A DNA stretch of 39,436 bases from an uncultured Prevotella sp. (GTDB taxonomy: Bacteria; Bacteroidota; Bacteroidia; Bacteroidales; Bacteroidaceae). Within the stretch, counting starts at the first letter, position 1. Each line of letters starts with the position of its first letter. The DNA lies in assembly GCA_900554835.1 (NCBI GenBank), contig USJD01000010.1:1-39436 (forward strand), in the 5' to 3' direction. Positions 17,318 through 26,869 of this stretch are shown piece after piece. The notes beneath the pieces were generated by a model that was given only the letters and a program-made list of their open reading frames with translations, did not search any database and was not told where the DNA came from. The translations under genes were made by a program, and so were the position numbers.

Positions 17318-17352
17318 TACTCCCAAGTAAGAATCCACCTTGCTTGGGAGTA
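17318..17352. terminator. Terminator of the caspase operon
   Basis: TACTCCCAAG (17318-17327) pairs exactly with 17343-17352 across a 15-base loop, 11 bases after the stop codon of the Sel1/beta-barrel gene and followed by a short T-rich stretch. Confidence 0.75.
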
Positions 17353-17395
17353 TTTATGTTCTTTGCATAAAATTCAAAAAATCCTATTACTTTCC

Positions 17396-17426
17396 TTGCC
17401 ACAACCAAATAAAAAGTGTATTTTTG
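17396..17426 (+). promoter_or_regulatory. Promoter of the broken dinD-like gene
   Basis: TATTTTTG (17419-17426) matches the -7 consensus, with TTG at 17396-17398 located 20 bases upstream. It precedes ATG 17452 by 25 bases, so the promoter still looks intact even though the gene is not. Confidence 0.6.
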
Positions 17427-17451
17427 CAGAATTATGCTAAAATAAACGATT

Positions 17452-17882
17452 ATGAAGGAAGAAAAAATTAAAGAATTGTTTGAACAATTCGAAGCTATCG
17501 CCAAGAATATAAAGGCATAGAGTGCTGGAGTGCAAGAGAACTTGCACAAGTATTGGATTATTCCAAATGGGAAAGATTTGAAGGAGTCATAGAACGAGCA
17601 AAAGACGCTTGCCTTAATGCTGGAGAAAAGATTGAATATCATTTTCCCGGCGTTGGGAAAATGATAAACCTTGCAAAAGGTGCTCAGCGAGAAGTCAAAG
17701 ACTACATGCTGACTCGTTACGCTTGCTACCTCATCGCTCAAAATGGTGACCCACGCAAGCCACAAATTTCATTTGCTCAAAACTATTTTGCAGTTCAGAC
17801 ACGCCGAGCAGAATTAGTTCAGAAACGTTTGCTTGAATATGAACGAGTACAAGCACGCACAAAACTTACAAGAAACAGGAAA
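17452..17882 (+). pseudogene. Truncated, frameshifted dinD-like gene (BRO N-terminal domain)
   Basis: The sequence matches DNA-damage-inducible protein D-type proteins: KEEKIKELFEQFEAIAKNI, then after a frameshift GIECWSARELAQVLDYSKWE, FEGVIERAKDACLNAGEKI, GAQREVKDYMLTRYACYLIA and QNGDPRKPQISFAQNYFAVQ. The frame opened by ATG 17452 ends at TAG 17517-17519; loss of one base near 17503 accounts for it. A second single-base change near 17868 disturbs the expected LTETEK. All homology stops at about 17880, where a GC-rich hairpin begins, so the C-terminal half of the usual ~270-residue protein is gone. In Escherichia coli DinD is LexA-regulated and antagonises RecA filaments; this copy cannot make a full protein. 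Confidence 0.8.
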
Positions 17883-17918
17883 GCGGCGCCGCCTGCAAAT
17901 CCGCAGGAAAGCGCCGCC
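17876..17918 (-). terminator. GC-rich hairpin with duplicated unit, downstream of the GH2 gene
   Basis: CAGGAAAGCGGCGCCGCC (17876-17893) is partly repeated at 17904-17918 (CAGGAAAGCGCCGCC). Within it CCTGC/GCAGG (17892-17896 and 17903-17907) and the outer GGCGC/GCGCC can fold into a stem. The block is far more GC-rich than its surroundings. It could end leftward transcription from the GH2 gene about 50 bases after its stop, and it marks the point where the dinD remnant ends. Confidence 0.45.
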
Positions 17919-17964
17919 CATTGTAAACCTATTCTCGTACAAATATGACTTCTTGAAAATAAAA

Positions 17965-20900
17965 CTACTTTGCCTTGATGACGAAGCGGAATTCGCGGTC
18001 GCCATAATGCATGCGGTATTTCTCCATAGGCTTTGTCATCCAGCTATCGATGCAACCTAAGCCGTACTGGCGTTGCTGGATATGTACCTGTGTCAAGCCC
18101 TTGTCAACCAAATCACCGCTATGCTGTCCCCAAGCATGCTCCTTTTCATCGCCAGAATCCAAATCCTCAATAGAATAAGGAATGGCACTACACTCCATCG
18201 GAGCATACCCCTCGAAAGTAATACCCTTGCCTGATGCAGGATTGAAGATGGAGAAATAACGGATATCTGTATGGTTGCCACTCTCCTGAGGACGAATATA
18301 AGGATAATACTCATCCTTTACATCCGACTCATATTTGCCAATAAAGGTAGAAGAATGACGGTCGATATAATTCTCCTCCGGGCCACGGCCATAATACTCC
18401 AACTTAGAGAATGATGCAGGCAAATCCAATACCATACCATATCGGAACAAGTCAGCTATCTTAGCCGCTTTATCCGTGGTCATCTTCTCGGTAACAGAAA
18501 CCTCACCTACCGCATTGATGCGATAACGAAGTACCAACTCAGCCTTCACCTCAGGCATTTCAAAGGTAGCCGTCAAAACAACACTATCCTTCATCTCACT
18601 CTTGTCGAATGACTTCAAGTTCATTACAGGATTTTTCCAAACCTTCAACTCCTTCTGCAAAGAAGCACCATAATCATTATCAGTAGGAGCACGCCAGAAT
18701 TCAGGCTTCATGCTCTCGCGGAATTTCAAGATAGGCTCACCGGCCACGTCAAGATAGTCTATCAAACCCGTCTTCTTGCCTATAGTAACCGACATTCTCT
18801 TGGCAGAAACCTTCACATAGCTATTGGTTTCCTCTACCTCTATATTGCTGGTACTCTGGAGTTTCCCTTTCTTACCAGAAATCTTAGTAGAAGTCGCCGC
18901 AATAGGAGTATCTACCTTATCAAACTGATATTCATTGATGACAAACTGCTGGCGGGCCATCACCTGTCCTTTCTCTACCAATGGTTCTGTACCATCGCTG
19001 GCAAAGGCAAAATTGACTGTAATTTCCTCCTTACTATGTTCAGACTCTGCTTCAGAAATAGCATACTTCAAGGCATCACTCTTCACCATTTTAGTTGTCT
19101 GAGGAGCAATACCCTTAGTCTCAGGAATCTCAACAGTAGATAACTTCACGCCATTGGCATAGATAGTTGCAGTAAGGTGCAGGTCATCAATATTCTTGAA
19201 GAAATTCTCATTATAGATATTGAAAGCACCATTCACGGCATCCAGATCCTTGATCCATACATTCTGATGCCAATACTGGATTTCGTAGGCATGCGGATTC
19301 AAACGGCGGTCTGGAGCAATAATACCATTGCAATTGAAGTTGTAGTCACTGGCAGGATAACGCCCATAGTCGCCACCATAGGTAAAGATTTCCTTGCCTG
19401 TAATCGGACTCTTGTCACGCAGACCCTGATCTACAAAGTCCCAGATGTATCCACCCTGATACTTAGGATATTTGCGAATCAGATCCCAGTACTCCTTGAA
19501 ACCGCCCTCTGAGTTACCCATCGCATGAGCATACTCACATTGGATATAAGGTTTTACGCCATCACTCTTGCAATATTTCTCACTCTCCTCGTAGTCGATG
19601 TACATCGGACAATGAATATCTGTCTTACTGTCATATCCACCACGCTCATACTGCACAGGACGAGTCTGATCATAGGCTTTCACCCAGTCATAGGTCTTCT
19701 CGAAGTTGATGCCATAGCCACACTCATTACCCAAACTCCATACGATGATGGAAGGATGGTTGATGAAAGTCTTCACATTACCCTCGTTACGCTCGATATG
19801 AGTCTGGAGGTATTCAGGGAACTTGGCGAGAGATTTCTCATCATATCCCATACCATGAGATTCAAGGTTTGCCTCGGCAGTCACATAGATTCCATATTCA
19901 TCACAGAGGTCATACCAGCGAGGATCATCAGGATAATGACAGGTACGAACAGCGTTGATATTCAACTGCTTCATAATCTTAATATCCTGAATCATGCGCT
20001 CCACGCTGACCACATAGCCACCATCAGGATCTATTTCATGACGGTTAGCCCCCTTGATCAGGACAGGCTTGCCATTGACCAGGAGCTGTGCATTCTTGAT
20101 TTCCACATTGCGGAAACCTATCTTTTGAGGAATAACCTCCGATACACCCTGCTTATTTTTCAAAGTAATGAATGCCTTATATAAATAAGGTGTTTCTGCA
20201 GTCCATGCCTTCACCCCTGGCACCTTAATAGTACCCTGTACACCTGAAGCCTCGGCAATCTTCTTGCCATCCTTATCACACAATGTAAGAGTAACATTAG
20301 TCTTACCACCCTTCAAGGCTACCTGATAGTTCAGGACACCATCTCGGTATTGATTTTCCAAACCTGCATCCAGACGGATATCAGCTGCATGAACTTTCGG
20401 ACGGGCATAGAGATATACCTCACGGGCAATTCCTGTAAGACGCCAGAAGTCCTGATCCTCAAAATAAGAACCATCACACCAGCGCATCACCTGCATAGCA
20501 ATGAGGTTTTTGCCTGGTTTCAGATATTTGGAGATATTAAACTCTGCAGCCACCTTGCTGTCTTCGCTATATCCCACATACTTGCCATTCACCCAGAGAG
20601 TCAAATTGCTGGTAGCAGAACCTACATGGAAATATACATCCTTGCCCTTCCAGTCCTTAGGCAGGTCAAAGGTGCGGCGATAGGAACCCGTATAGTTGTT
20701 GAGTTCGCTGATATAAGGAGGATTTGGGTCAAACTGGGTAGCCCAGGCATAACCGATATTCTTATAAGTAGCATCGCCATAACCATTCAGTTCAAACAAG
20801 CCCGGTACAGGAAAATCCTTCCATTGAGAATCATCAAAGTTGGCAGCAAAGAAATTGACAGGACGCTTGTTGTAGTCCTTGACGAAATTAAATTTCCAAG

Positions 20901-21126
20901 TGCCTTCCATCGAAAGGTAGTTGGCTGAATTTTTCTTCTCGAAAGCCTGAGCCTTATCCTGATTCTCGAAAGCAAAGAACGCAGCACGGCGAGGAGCACG
21001 ATTCTGCTGATTGACATCTACATTATGCCATCTGTTGGCATCTTGCGCCCTTACTTCGCCATGACCATTAAGAACCATGGCACCCAGTAGGGCAAGAAAC
21101 ATGAAATTTCTTTTGTTCATATTCAT
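17965..21126 (-). CDS. Exported GH2 beta-galactosidase
   Basis: A 1053-residue LacZ-type enzyme with a signal peptide (FMFLALLGAMVLNGHGEVRAQ). In order come the jelly-roll sugar-binding domain, immunoglobulin-like domain, TIM barrel and, after about residue 760, the large C-terminal beta-sandwich domain. The acid/base glutamate is E468 in SLGNECGYG and the nucleophile is E531 in PYIQCEYAHAMGNS. Length and layout match beta-galactosidases of Bacteroidota glycan loci, which remove terminal beta-linked galactose. It is transcribed after the GH20 gene with a 42-base gap, so the two form one leftward operon. A second possible start Met lies two codons inside the chosen one. Confidence 0.95.
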   Translation of the reverse strand: MNMNKRNFMFLALLGAMVLNGHGEVRAQDANRWHNVDVNQQNRAPRRAAFFAFENQDKAQAFEKKNSANYLSMEGTWKFNFVKDYNKRPVNFFAANFDDSQWKDFPVPGLFELNGYGDATYKNIGYAWATQFDPNPPYISELNNYTGSYRRTFDLPKDWKGKDVYFHVGSATSNLTLWVNGKYVGYSEDSKVAAEFNISKYLKPGKNLIAMQVMRWCDGSYFEDQDFWRLTGIAREVYLYARPKVHAADIRLDAGLENQYRDGVLNYQVALKGGKTNVTLTLCDKDGKKIAEASGVQGTIKVPGVKAWTAETPYLYKAFITLKNKQGVSEVIPQKIGFRNVEIKNAQLLVNGKPVLIKGANRHEIDPDGGYVVSVERMIQDIKIMKQLNINAVRTCHYPDDPRWYDLCDEYGIYVTAEANLESHGMGYDEKSLAKFPEYLQTHIERNEGNVKTFINHPSIIVWSLGNECGYGINFEKTYDWVKAYDQTRPVQYERGGYDSKTDIHCPMYIDYEESEKYCKSDGVKPYIQCEYAHAMGNSEGGFKEYWDLIRKYPKYQGGYIWDFVDQGLRDKSPITGKEIFTYGGDYGRYPASDYNFNCNGIIAPDRRLNPHAYEIQYWHQNVWIKDLDAVNGAFNIYNENFFKNIDDLHLTATIYANGVKLSTVEIPETKGIAPQTTKMVKSDALKYAISEAESEHSKEEITVNFAFASDGTEPLVEKGQVMARQQFVINEYQFDKVDTPIAATSTKISGKKGKLQSTSNIEVEETNSYVKVSAKRMSVTIGKKTGLIDYLDVAGEPILKFRESMKPEFWRAPTDNDYGASLQKELKVWKNPVMNLKSFDKSEMKDSVVLTATFEMPEVKAELVLRYRINAVGEVSVTEKMTTDKAAKIADLFRYGMVLDLPASFSKLEYYGRGPEENYIDRHSSTFIGKYESDVKDEYYPYIRPQESGNHTDIRYFSIFNPASGKGITFEGYAPMECSAIPYSIEDLDSGDEKEHAWGQHSGDLVDKGLTQVHIQQRQYGLGCIDSWMTKPMEKYRMHYGDREFRFVIKAK

Positions 21127-21168
21127 GAATATTTATGATTTAAAAACAGGTTTTACCTTATTATATAT

Positions 21169-23505
21169 TTAATGGAACAGTTGACTATCTTCAACATCCG
21201 CAAATTCCTTGGAATTATCCTTGCGCATCTGCAGGTTGAGTCCGTTCCACCAAGAAGGCCAGCCACCAGTAATATTGGCTATAAAGACATACTTGATAGG
21301 ATGTAACCCCTTAGCCAAAGCTACGCAGTTGTCACGATGGGAAATACTCTTCACTTCGCTGGAGTTGTCGATAAGCAACTTACTGTCAATCCAAACCTGG
21401 TCGGCACGAGAAGAAACGTAATATACACCATCCTCTGGCACCATCACATATCCCTCGGCAATAGCAGCATAACCATTCTCTCCACGCAGAGTGCGAGCAT
21501 CGTCAGCCTGCTTCAATTTCATTTCGCCAAAGTTGCGGATAACAGATTTTTCCCAGACGCCATCCGTCCATTCTAAGTCATTCACATGATGATAATACCC
21601 CTTGATGCGCTTCATCTCCAAACCCGGCTTTACATCTTTCACCTCAACAGAAGGAGCATAATTCTGTTTCTCCACCTGGATGGTTCTGATGCGACTCATC
21701 TTACCAGAAGGCAAAACCGTAGCAATATTGATGATACAATCATGGTTTACAGGGATAGGAGCAGTATAGATCAGAGACTCTGGAGTAGGCATCGTGCCAT
21801 CCAGTGTATAGACCATCTTCATCGGACGGGAAGTGGTAAAGGTTACGGTAGTATCCTTGGTAATCACCACTTTATCACAGGATCCGTATGGCTGCTCTGG
21901 CAGAGGAAGATGATATTTGATACAACGTTCATCAAGTCTTACGAGGTTAGCATCCACTCGTTTGCAGAAATCCGTAAAGTTCTTACGACTCAATGGCGAC
22001 CATGCCACCTCAGATAGTGCCAGGGCACGAGGATACATCATATACTCCATCTTGGCATTGGAATACATATATTCAGACCAGTTGTTGCATTGCACACCCA
22101 AAATATGCTTATCAAGTCCAGCCTTGCGGATTACATCAGGAACAGGGTCGAAACTATAGGTTTTGGCCAGATAGACAGGACTGCTTGGAATCGTGATTGG
22201 TTCTATCTTACTGTCGCCCTGATAATGGTCAAGGTAAAGACCACCAGAACCAGGAGTCATGATAACATCATGCCCTTGCTTAGCAGCTTCGATACCTCCA
22301 TCAATACCTCGCCAAGACATGACGGTAGCATTCTCACTCAATCCACCTTCCAGAATTTCATCCCATCCGATGATTTTCTTACCATACTTCTCCAGCATCT
22401 TTTCTACACGCTTGATGACGTAGCTCTGCAGTCTTTCCTCTGCAGAGTGCTTGCCATCGCCCTGAAGATGCTCGTCAACAATACGCTTCTGACAAGTAGG
22501 GCAGGTTTTCCAACTGGTTTTCGGGCACTCGTCGCCACCTATATGGAAATATTTACCAGGGAAGAGCGGCACCATCTCCTTGAAGATATCATCCAGGAAA
22601 TGGAACATCAATTCCTTGCCGGGACACATCACGATGTCCTCGATACCCCAAACCATTCTTGGAGTCCATTGCTCTCCCTTGCAGGACAATTCCGGATAAG
22701 CAGCAATAGCCGCCATCATGTGTCCAGGAAGATCCACCTCAGGAATCACCGTCATATAGCGCTTGGTAGCATAATCCACGATATCCTTAATCTCCTCCTG
22801 TGTATAAAAACCTCCATAGATAGAACCATCGCCTTCCTTGCGATAACCGCCAATAGAAGTCAGTTTAGGATATTTCTTGATTTCAATACGCCAGCCCTGA
22901 TCTTCCGTCAGATGGAAATGCATCGTATTGACCTTGAGAGAAGCCATCAGGTCAATCTGCTTCTTCACATTCTGTACAGTAATGAAATGACGGCATGGAT
23001 CGAGATGGAAACCACGATAACCGAAACGAGGATAGTCTTCAATATCACAACATTGTGCCACCCATTTGACTCCCTTTACCAGAGAAGCACTTTCCACTTC
23101 CGCTGGCAACAACTGCAGGAAGGTCTGCATACCATAGAAGGCTCCCTTGCCAGTCTTAGCTTTGATAACCACTCCCTTGGCAGTAACCTGAAGGCGATAG
23201 CCCTCCTCATTCATTTTCATCGAAGGGTTGATAATGATAGAGACATTTCCCTTCTTGTTGCCCACATTGACCTCATATCCAGTAGAAGTCTTGAGCTTGC
23301 CTGCCAGATAACCAGCTATCGCTTTACCTTCCTCTGTATTGTAGGAAATACTAAGGCTGGAAGGCAAAATAAATTCTCCACGCTGTTGGGTGAGTTTGAC
23401 TGGTGTTGGAATCACATTGACTTCTGCAGCCAAAGAACACACAGGATTCATCCCCAAGGAAGCCATGAGGGCGAATGCAGGAAATAGTTTCTTAATCTGA
23501 TTCAT
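21169..23505 (-). CDS. Exported GH20 beta-N-acetylhexosaminidase with C-terminal PA14-like domain
   Basis: A 778-residue enzyme with a signal peptide (FPAFALMASLGMNPVCSLAA). The N-terminal GH20b domain (VIPTPVKLTQQRGEF) is followed by the catalytic barrel, starting GYRGFHLDPCRHF. The substrate-assisted catalytic pair is D325-E326 in HIGGDECPKTSW. After the barrel come a chitobiase-type C-terminal segment (YTLDGTMPTPESLIYTAPIP) and a PA14-like carbohydrate-binding region (MVPEDGVYYVSSRADQVWID). It should release terminal beta-linked GlcNAc or GalNAc from host-type glycans. First gene of the leftward operon; a promoter lies about 105 bases upstream. It diverges from the ROK regulator gene. Confidence 0.95.
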   Translation of the reverse strand: MNQIKKLFPAFALMASLGMNPVCSLAAEVNVIPTPVKLTQQRGEFILPSSLSISYNTEEGKAIAGYLAGKLKTSTGYEVNVGNKKGNVSIIINPSMKMNEEGYRLQVTAKGVVIKAKTGKGAFYGMQTFLQLLPAEVESASLVKGVKWVAQCCDIEDYPRFGYRGFHLDPCRHFITVQNVKKQIDLMASLKVNTMHFHLTEDQGWRIEIKKYPKLTSIGGYRKEGDGSIYGGFYTQEEIKDIVDYATKRYMTVIPEVDLPGHMMAAIAAYPELSCKGEQWTPRMVWGIEDIVMCPGKELMFHFLDDIFKEMVPLFPGKYFHIGGDECPKTSWKTCPTCQKRIVDEHLQGDGKHSAEERLQSYVIKRVEKMLEKYGKKIIGWDEILEGGLSENATVMSWRGIDGGIEAAKQGHDVIMTPGSGGLYLDHYQGDSKIEPITIPSSPVYLAKTYSFDPVPDVIRKAGLDKHILGVQCNNWSEYMYSNAKMEYMMYPRALALSEVAWSPLSRKNFTDFCKRVDANLVRLDERCIKYHLPLPEQPYGSCDKVVITKDTTVTFTTSRPMKMVYTLDGTMPTPESLIYTAPIPVNHDCIINIATVLPSGKMSRIRTIQVEKQNYAPSVEVKDVKPGLEMKRIKGYYHHVNDLEWTDGVWEKSVIRNFGEMKLKQADDARTLRGENGYAAIAEGYVMVPEDGVYYVSSRADQVWIDSKLLIDNSSEVKSISHRDNCVALAKGLHPIKYVFIANITGGWPSWWNGLNLQMRKDNSKEFADVEDSQLFH

Positions 23506-23609
23506 ATCGTATTCAGTTGTTAGTTTGATCTAGTTATTCAAATATGAGGTTTTAATCTTTCTAATATCTTTTATTAGTTGCCAATATTTTAATAAAATAT
23601 TTTATTTTG

Positions 23610-23640
23610 CAAAGATATATGTTTTTTGTGTTACTTCAAA
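23610..23640 (-). promoter_or_regulatory. Promoter of the GH20-GH2 operon
   Basis: On the minus strand TATCTTTG (23610-23617) matches the -7 consensus, and TTTG (23637-23640) lies 19 bases upstream as the -33 element. The leader has an A/T-rich inverted repeat (about 23583-23602, AATATTTTAATAAAATATT) just downstream of the start site, a plausible operator. Confidence 0.65.
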
Positions 23641-23930
23641 GGTTTTATGGTTAATAAATCTAAAACACCAATACTTTTCGTATCTTGTCATCTTTATGCA
23701 GATAAGTGTATATTTGCCACATTATCAGATGTTTACGTGCAAAGGAACAAAATAACTCACGGAAAGAGTGAGACTATTTTCTATCATAAGAATTTTAATA
23801 AAAAGGACTTTAAGATAGAAACTCTAAAGTTTACTTATATATATAAAAAGGTGTAGGGGCTAAAAACAGCCTCAAAATAATAAAAAAGCAAAGAAATAAA
23901 CACATTTAAGGTTTATTAACTACAAAAAAG
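23641..23930. other. Intergenic region between GH20 and the ROK regulator
   Basis: This A/T-rich stretch holds no convincing gene. A third -7-like element (TATATTTG, 23709-23716, plus strand) with TTG at 23685-23687 may start a short transcript. A weak hairpin GGGGCT/AGCCTC lies near 23855-23873. The small open frame 23626-23856 has no recognisable protein features. Confidence 0.4.
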
Positions 23931-23960
23931 TTGCACGTATTAATAAAAGCTTTATCTTTG
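23931..23960 (+). promoter_or_regulatory. Promoter of the ROK regulator
   Basis: TATCTTTG (23953-23960) with TTG (23931-23933) 19 bases upstream. The start codon follows 19 bases after the -7 box, so the leader is very short. Confidence 0.7.
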
Positions 23961-23979
23961 CAAATAAAAAATATTACTT

Positions 23980-25188
23980 ATGAAACAAGAGATAATAAAA
24001 TATATTAAGAATATAGGTAAAAAAGCTACTATACCTAAGAAAATCTTGGAGCATTTTATATCTCACGGACAATCCACTATCCCGGAAATATCTAAGAGTA
24101 TAGGAGTAAGTCTCCCAACCACGACAAGCGCCTTGAATGAGATGATGACAGTGGGAATAGTCAAAGAATTCGGAAAGAAGGAAACTGCCATGGGGCGCAT
24201 CCCAATGCTTTACGGTTTGAAGCCTAAGGCAGGTTACTTTATAGGTGCCAATCCGGAAATGGACAGTCTGGCACTTTCTGCAAGTGATTTCTGCGGCAAC
24301 CAGATAGTGGAAAAGACAAAAATTCCCTACTGTTACGAAAACACTCCGGAGAATCTGGAAAAACTCGGAAACATCATCAATGATTTCATAGACAGTCTTC
24401 CTATCAAGAAAGAGGAAATACTAAATGTCTGTGTCAATGTAGCAGAACGCGTTAATCCTTTTGAAGGAACGGCATACAATATGTTTACATTTACCGAAAA
24501 ACCTTTGGCAACGGAAATATCAGAAATGATTAATTTACCGGTTTGCATCGAAAACGACACCAGAAGCATGACCTATGCAGAATACATCAAAGGCTGCAGT
24601 AAAGGAATGAAAGACATTATCTTTGTGAATGTGTGCTGGGGTCTCGGAATCGGAATCATCATAGACGGTAAACTCTATTATGGAAAGTCTGGATATTCCG
24701 GTGAATTTGGACATACACCTGGCTACAACAACAACATCATCTGCCACTGTGGAAAAATCGGTTGCATAGAAACTGAAACTTCTGGCAGAGCTCTGAAAAG
24801 AAAATTGACCGAAGCACTACTGGAAGGAAAACAATCCATACTTTCAGACAAGGTGGTAAACAGAAAAGAAGAGTTAAACTTACAAGATATTCTGGACGCC
24901 ATCGCAAAAGAAGATGTGCTCAGCTTAGTTATCCTACAACATGTTGCAGATGAACTGGGAAAACAACTGGCAGGAATCATCAACGTCTTCAACCCGGAAA
25001 TGCTGGTCATCGGAGGCGAAATGTCGGCTACAGGAGATTATCTGACATTGCCTATCAGAATGGGCATCAAGAGATTCTCTCTCAACGTCATGAACGAGGA
25101 TTCTAAGATTGTAACCTCCGAACTGAAAGGTCAAGCGGGCGTAGTGGGAGCCTGTCTCATGGCAAGATACAGATTACTCTATGCTTAG
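23980..25188 (+). CDS. ROK-family transcriptional regulator (NagC/XylR type)
   Basis: The 402-residue protein has an N-terminal winged-helix DNA-binding domain (about 1-75; TIPEISKSIGVSLPTTTSAL) joined to a ROK sugar-kinase-like domain. The zinc-binding motif is complete: CHCGKIGC (residues 255-262) preceded by GEFGH (241-245). An ENDTR segment (191-195) corresponds to the catalytic Asp region of ROK kinases. Proteins of this build sense sugars or amino sugars and regulate catabolic genes. It lies between the leftward hexosaminidase operon and the rightward fucosidase-SusCD-sulfatase cluster, so it is the likely regulator of this locus; GlcNAc or a derivative would be a plausible inducer. No hybrid two-component or ECF sigma/anti-sigma regulator is present nearby. 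Confidence 0.92.
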   Translation: MKQEIIKYIKNIGKKATIPKKILEHFISHGQSTIPEISKSIGVSLPTTTSALNEMMTVGIVKEFGKKETAMGRIPMLYGLKPKAGYFIGANPEMDSLALSASDFCGNQIVEKTKIPYCYENTPENLEKLGNIINDFIDSLPIKKEEILNVCVNVAERVNPFEGTAYNMFTFTEKPLATEISEMINLPVCIENDTRSMTYAEYIKGCSKGMKDIIFVNVCWGLGIGIIIDGKLYYGKSGYSGEFGHTPGYNNNIICHCGKIGCIETETSGRALKRKLTEALLEGKQSILSDKVVNRKEELNLQDILDAIAKEDVLSLVILQHVADELGKQLAGIINVFNPEMLVIGGEMSATGDYLTLPIRMGIKRFSLNVMNEDSKIVTSELKGQAGVVGACLMARYRLLYA

Positions 25189-25333
25189 CAAATACCTCTC
25201 TCTAACTGACAACTATATATACATGACTAACAAAAATCAACAAAAAACTGATTAAATATAAATCTATCTCTCTATATATAAAGGTATGAGAAGATACATT
25301 GTGTACGAAAAAAATAACTTAAACCGAAACAAC

Positions 25334-26779
25334 ATGAGAAAATGCTTTCTGATTACCATGATGTTGGGAATCTCAACACTGGCAATTTCGGCACAAAAGA
25401 CATCCAAGTCACTGGAGCCTGTGCAACCAACTCCTACTACCAAACAGGTAGAATGGCAGAAAATGGAAACATACGCTTTCATCCACTTTGGATTGAACAC
25501 TTTCAATGACAAAGAATGGGGATACGGAAACTCGGATGTAAAAACCTTCAATCCCAAGAAATTGGACTGCGAGCAATGGGCAAGAACACTTGCTGCTGCA
25601 GGTATGAAAGGGGTCATCATCACTGCAAAGCACCATGATGGCTTCTGCCTTTGGCCAACCCATACGACAGATTACTGCATCCGAAACACTCCTTATAAGA
25701 ATGGTGAAGGTGATGTCGTGGGAGAACTTTCCAAAGCTTGCCAAAAATATGAATTGAAGTTCGGCATATACCTCTCACCTTGGGACAGAAATCAGGCCAG
25801 TTACGGCTCACCATATTACCTGAAACTCTACCAGCGCCAACTCAAGGAACTGCTAAGCAACTATGGTGAACTCTTCGAAATATGGTTTGATGGAGCCAAC
25901 GGAGGAGATGGATGGTACGGAGGAGCAGAGGAAAAACGAACCATCAACAGAAAGCACTACTACGACTTCCCTAAAATCTTCCAGATTGTAGATAGTCTCC
26001 AGCCAAATGCCACTATTTTCGGTGATGGCGGACCAGGGTGCAGATGGGTAGGAAACGAAAACGGATTTGCAGGCGAAACCTGCTGGTCTATGATTCCTTC
26101 CAATACCGTATATCCAGGCTATAAAAACTACAAGCAACTGCAATTCGGCTGGGAAAATGGTGATCAATGGACCCCCGCAGAATGTGATGTATCCATCCGA
26201 CCAGGATGGTTCTATCACGAAACTGAGGACAATAAGGTCAAAACCGTTGACCAGTTATGCGATCTTTATTATAGAAGTGTAGGGCACAATGCCACATTCT
26301 TGCTTAATTTTCCGGTAAATAAAGATGGGCTCATTCATCCTATTGACTCAGCCAATGCAGTCAACTTCCACAAGAAGATACAGCAAGAATTGTCCAACAA
26401 TGTCTTGAAAGGCATCACTCCTAAAACGGATAGCCAACAAGGCAAAAACATTGGCAAAAATATGACCGACGGGAAATACGACACGTTCTGGGCATCGAAA
26501 ACGGTCAAAGGAGCAAGCATCGAATTCCGTCTGAGCAAGACACAAGAAATCTCTCGCCTTATGCTTCAGGAATACATCCCATTGGGACAACGGGTAAAAG
26601 CCTTTACTGTCTATTATCTCCAAGACAAGAACTGGGTGAAACTCTATCAGAAGGAAGAGACAACGACAATCGGTTACAAGCGCATCCTCAGATTTGACAA
26701 GATCAAAACCAATGGTCTTCGCATCGTATTCGATGATGCCCGAGGTTGCCCTTGCATCAACAATATTGCTGCCTACTAA
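25334..26779 (+). CDS. Exported GH29 alpha-L-fucosidase with C-terminal F5/8-type domain
   Basis: The start chosen is ATG 25334, which opens directly on a signal peptide (MRKCFLITMMLGISTLAISA); an in-frame ATG at 25286 would add 16 charged residues. The 481-residue product has the GH29 barrel: AFIHFGLNTFNDKEWG, ITAKHHDGFCLWPT and the nucleophile D186 in EIWFDGANGG. From about residue 350 an F5/8 type C (discoidin-like) domain follows (MTDGKYDTFWASKTV ... LRIVFDDARGCPCINNI). It should remove alpha-linked fucose from host-type glycans. Linkage preference cannot be read from sequence here. It lies 90 bases upstream of susC. Confidence 0.93.
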   Translation: MRKCFLITMMLGISTLAISAQKTSKSLEPVQPTPTTKQVEWQKMETYAFIHFGLNTFNDKEWGYGNSDVKTFNPKKLDCEQWARTLAAAGMKGVIITAKHHDGFCLWPTHTTDYCIRNTPYKNGEGDVVGELSKACQKYELKFGIYLSPWDRNQASYGSPYYLKLYQRQLKELLSNYGELFEIWFDGANGGDGWYGGAEEKRTINRKHYYDFPKIFQIVDSLQPNATIFGDGGPGCRWVGNENGFAGETCWSMIPSNTVYPGYKNYKQLQFGWENGDQWTPAECDVSIRPGWFYHETEDNKVKTVDQLCDLYYRSVGHNATFLLNFPVNKDGLIHPIDSANAVNFHKKIQQELSNNVLKGITPKTDSQQGKNIGKNMTDGKYDTFWASKTVKGASIEFRLSKTQEISRLMLQEYIPLGQRVKAFTVYYLQDKNWVKLYQKEETTTIGYKRILRFDKIKTNGLRIVFDDARGCPCINNIAAY

Positions 26780-26869
26780 ACAGATAGAAATGTCTGTCAG
26801 GCAGATATAAAACTGAAATAAGAAAGAATAAAAATATTATCTAAATAACTAACGTAAACAATTACACCT

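Noticed and set aside
22090..23487. Long open frame (465 codons) on the plus strand opposite the GH20 gene
   Set aside because: Antisense to a complete GH20 enzyme; no recognisable domain or signal peptide.
23626..23856. 76-codon open frame between GH20 and the ROK regulator
   Set aside because: Its start lies within the GH20 promoter region, and the translation is low in information with no homology I recognise.
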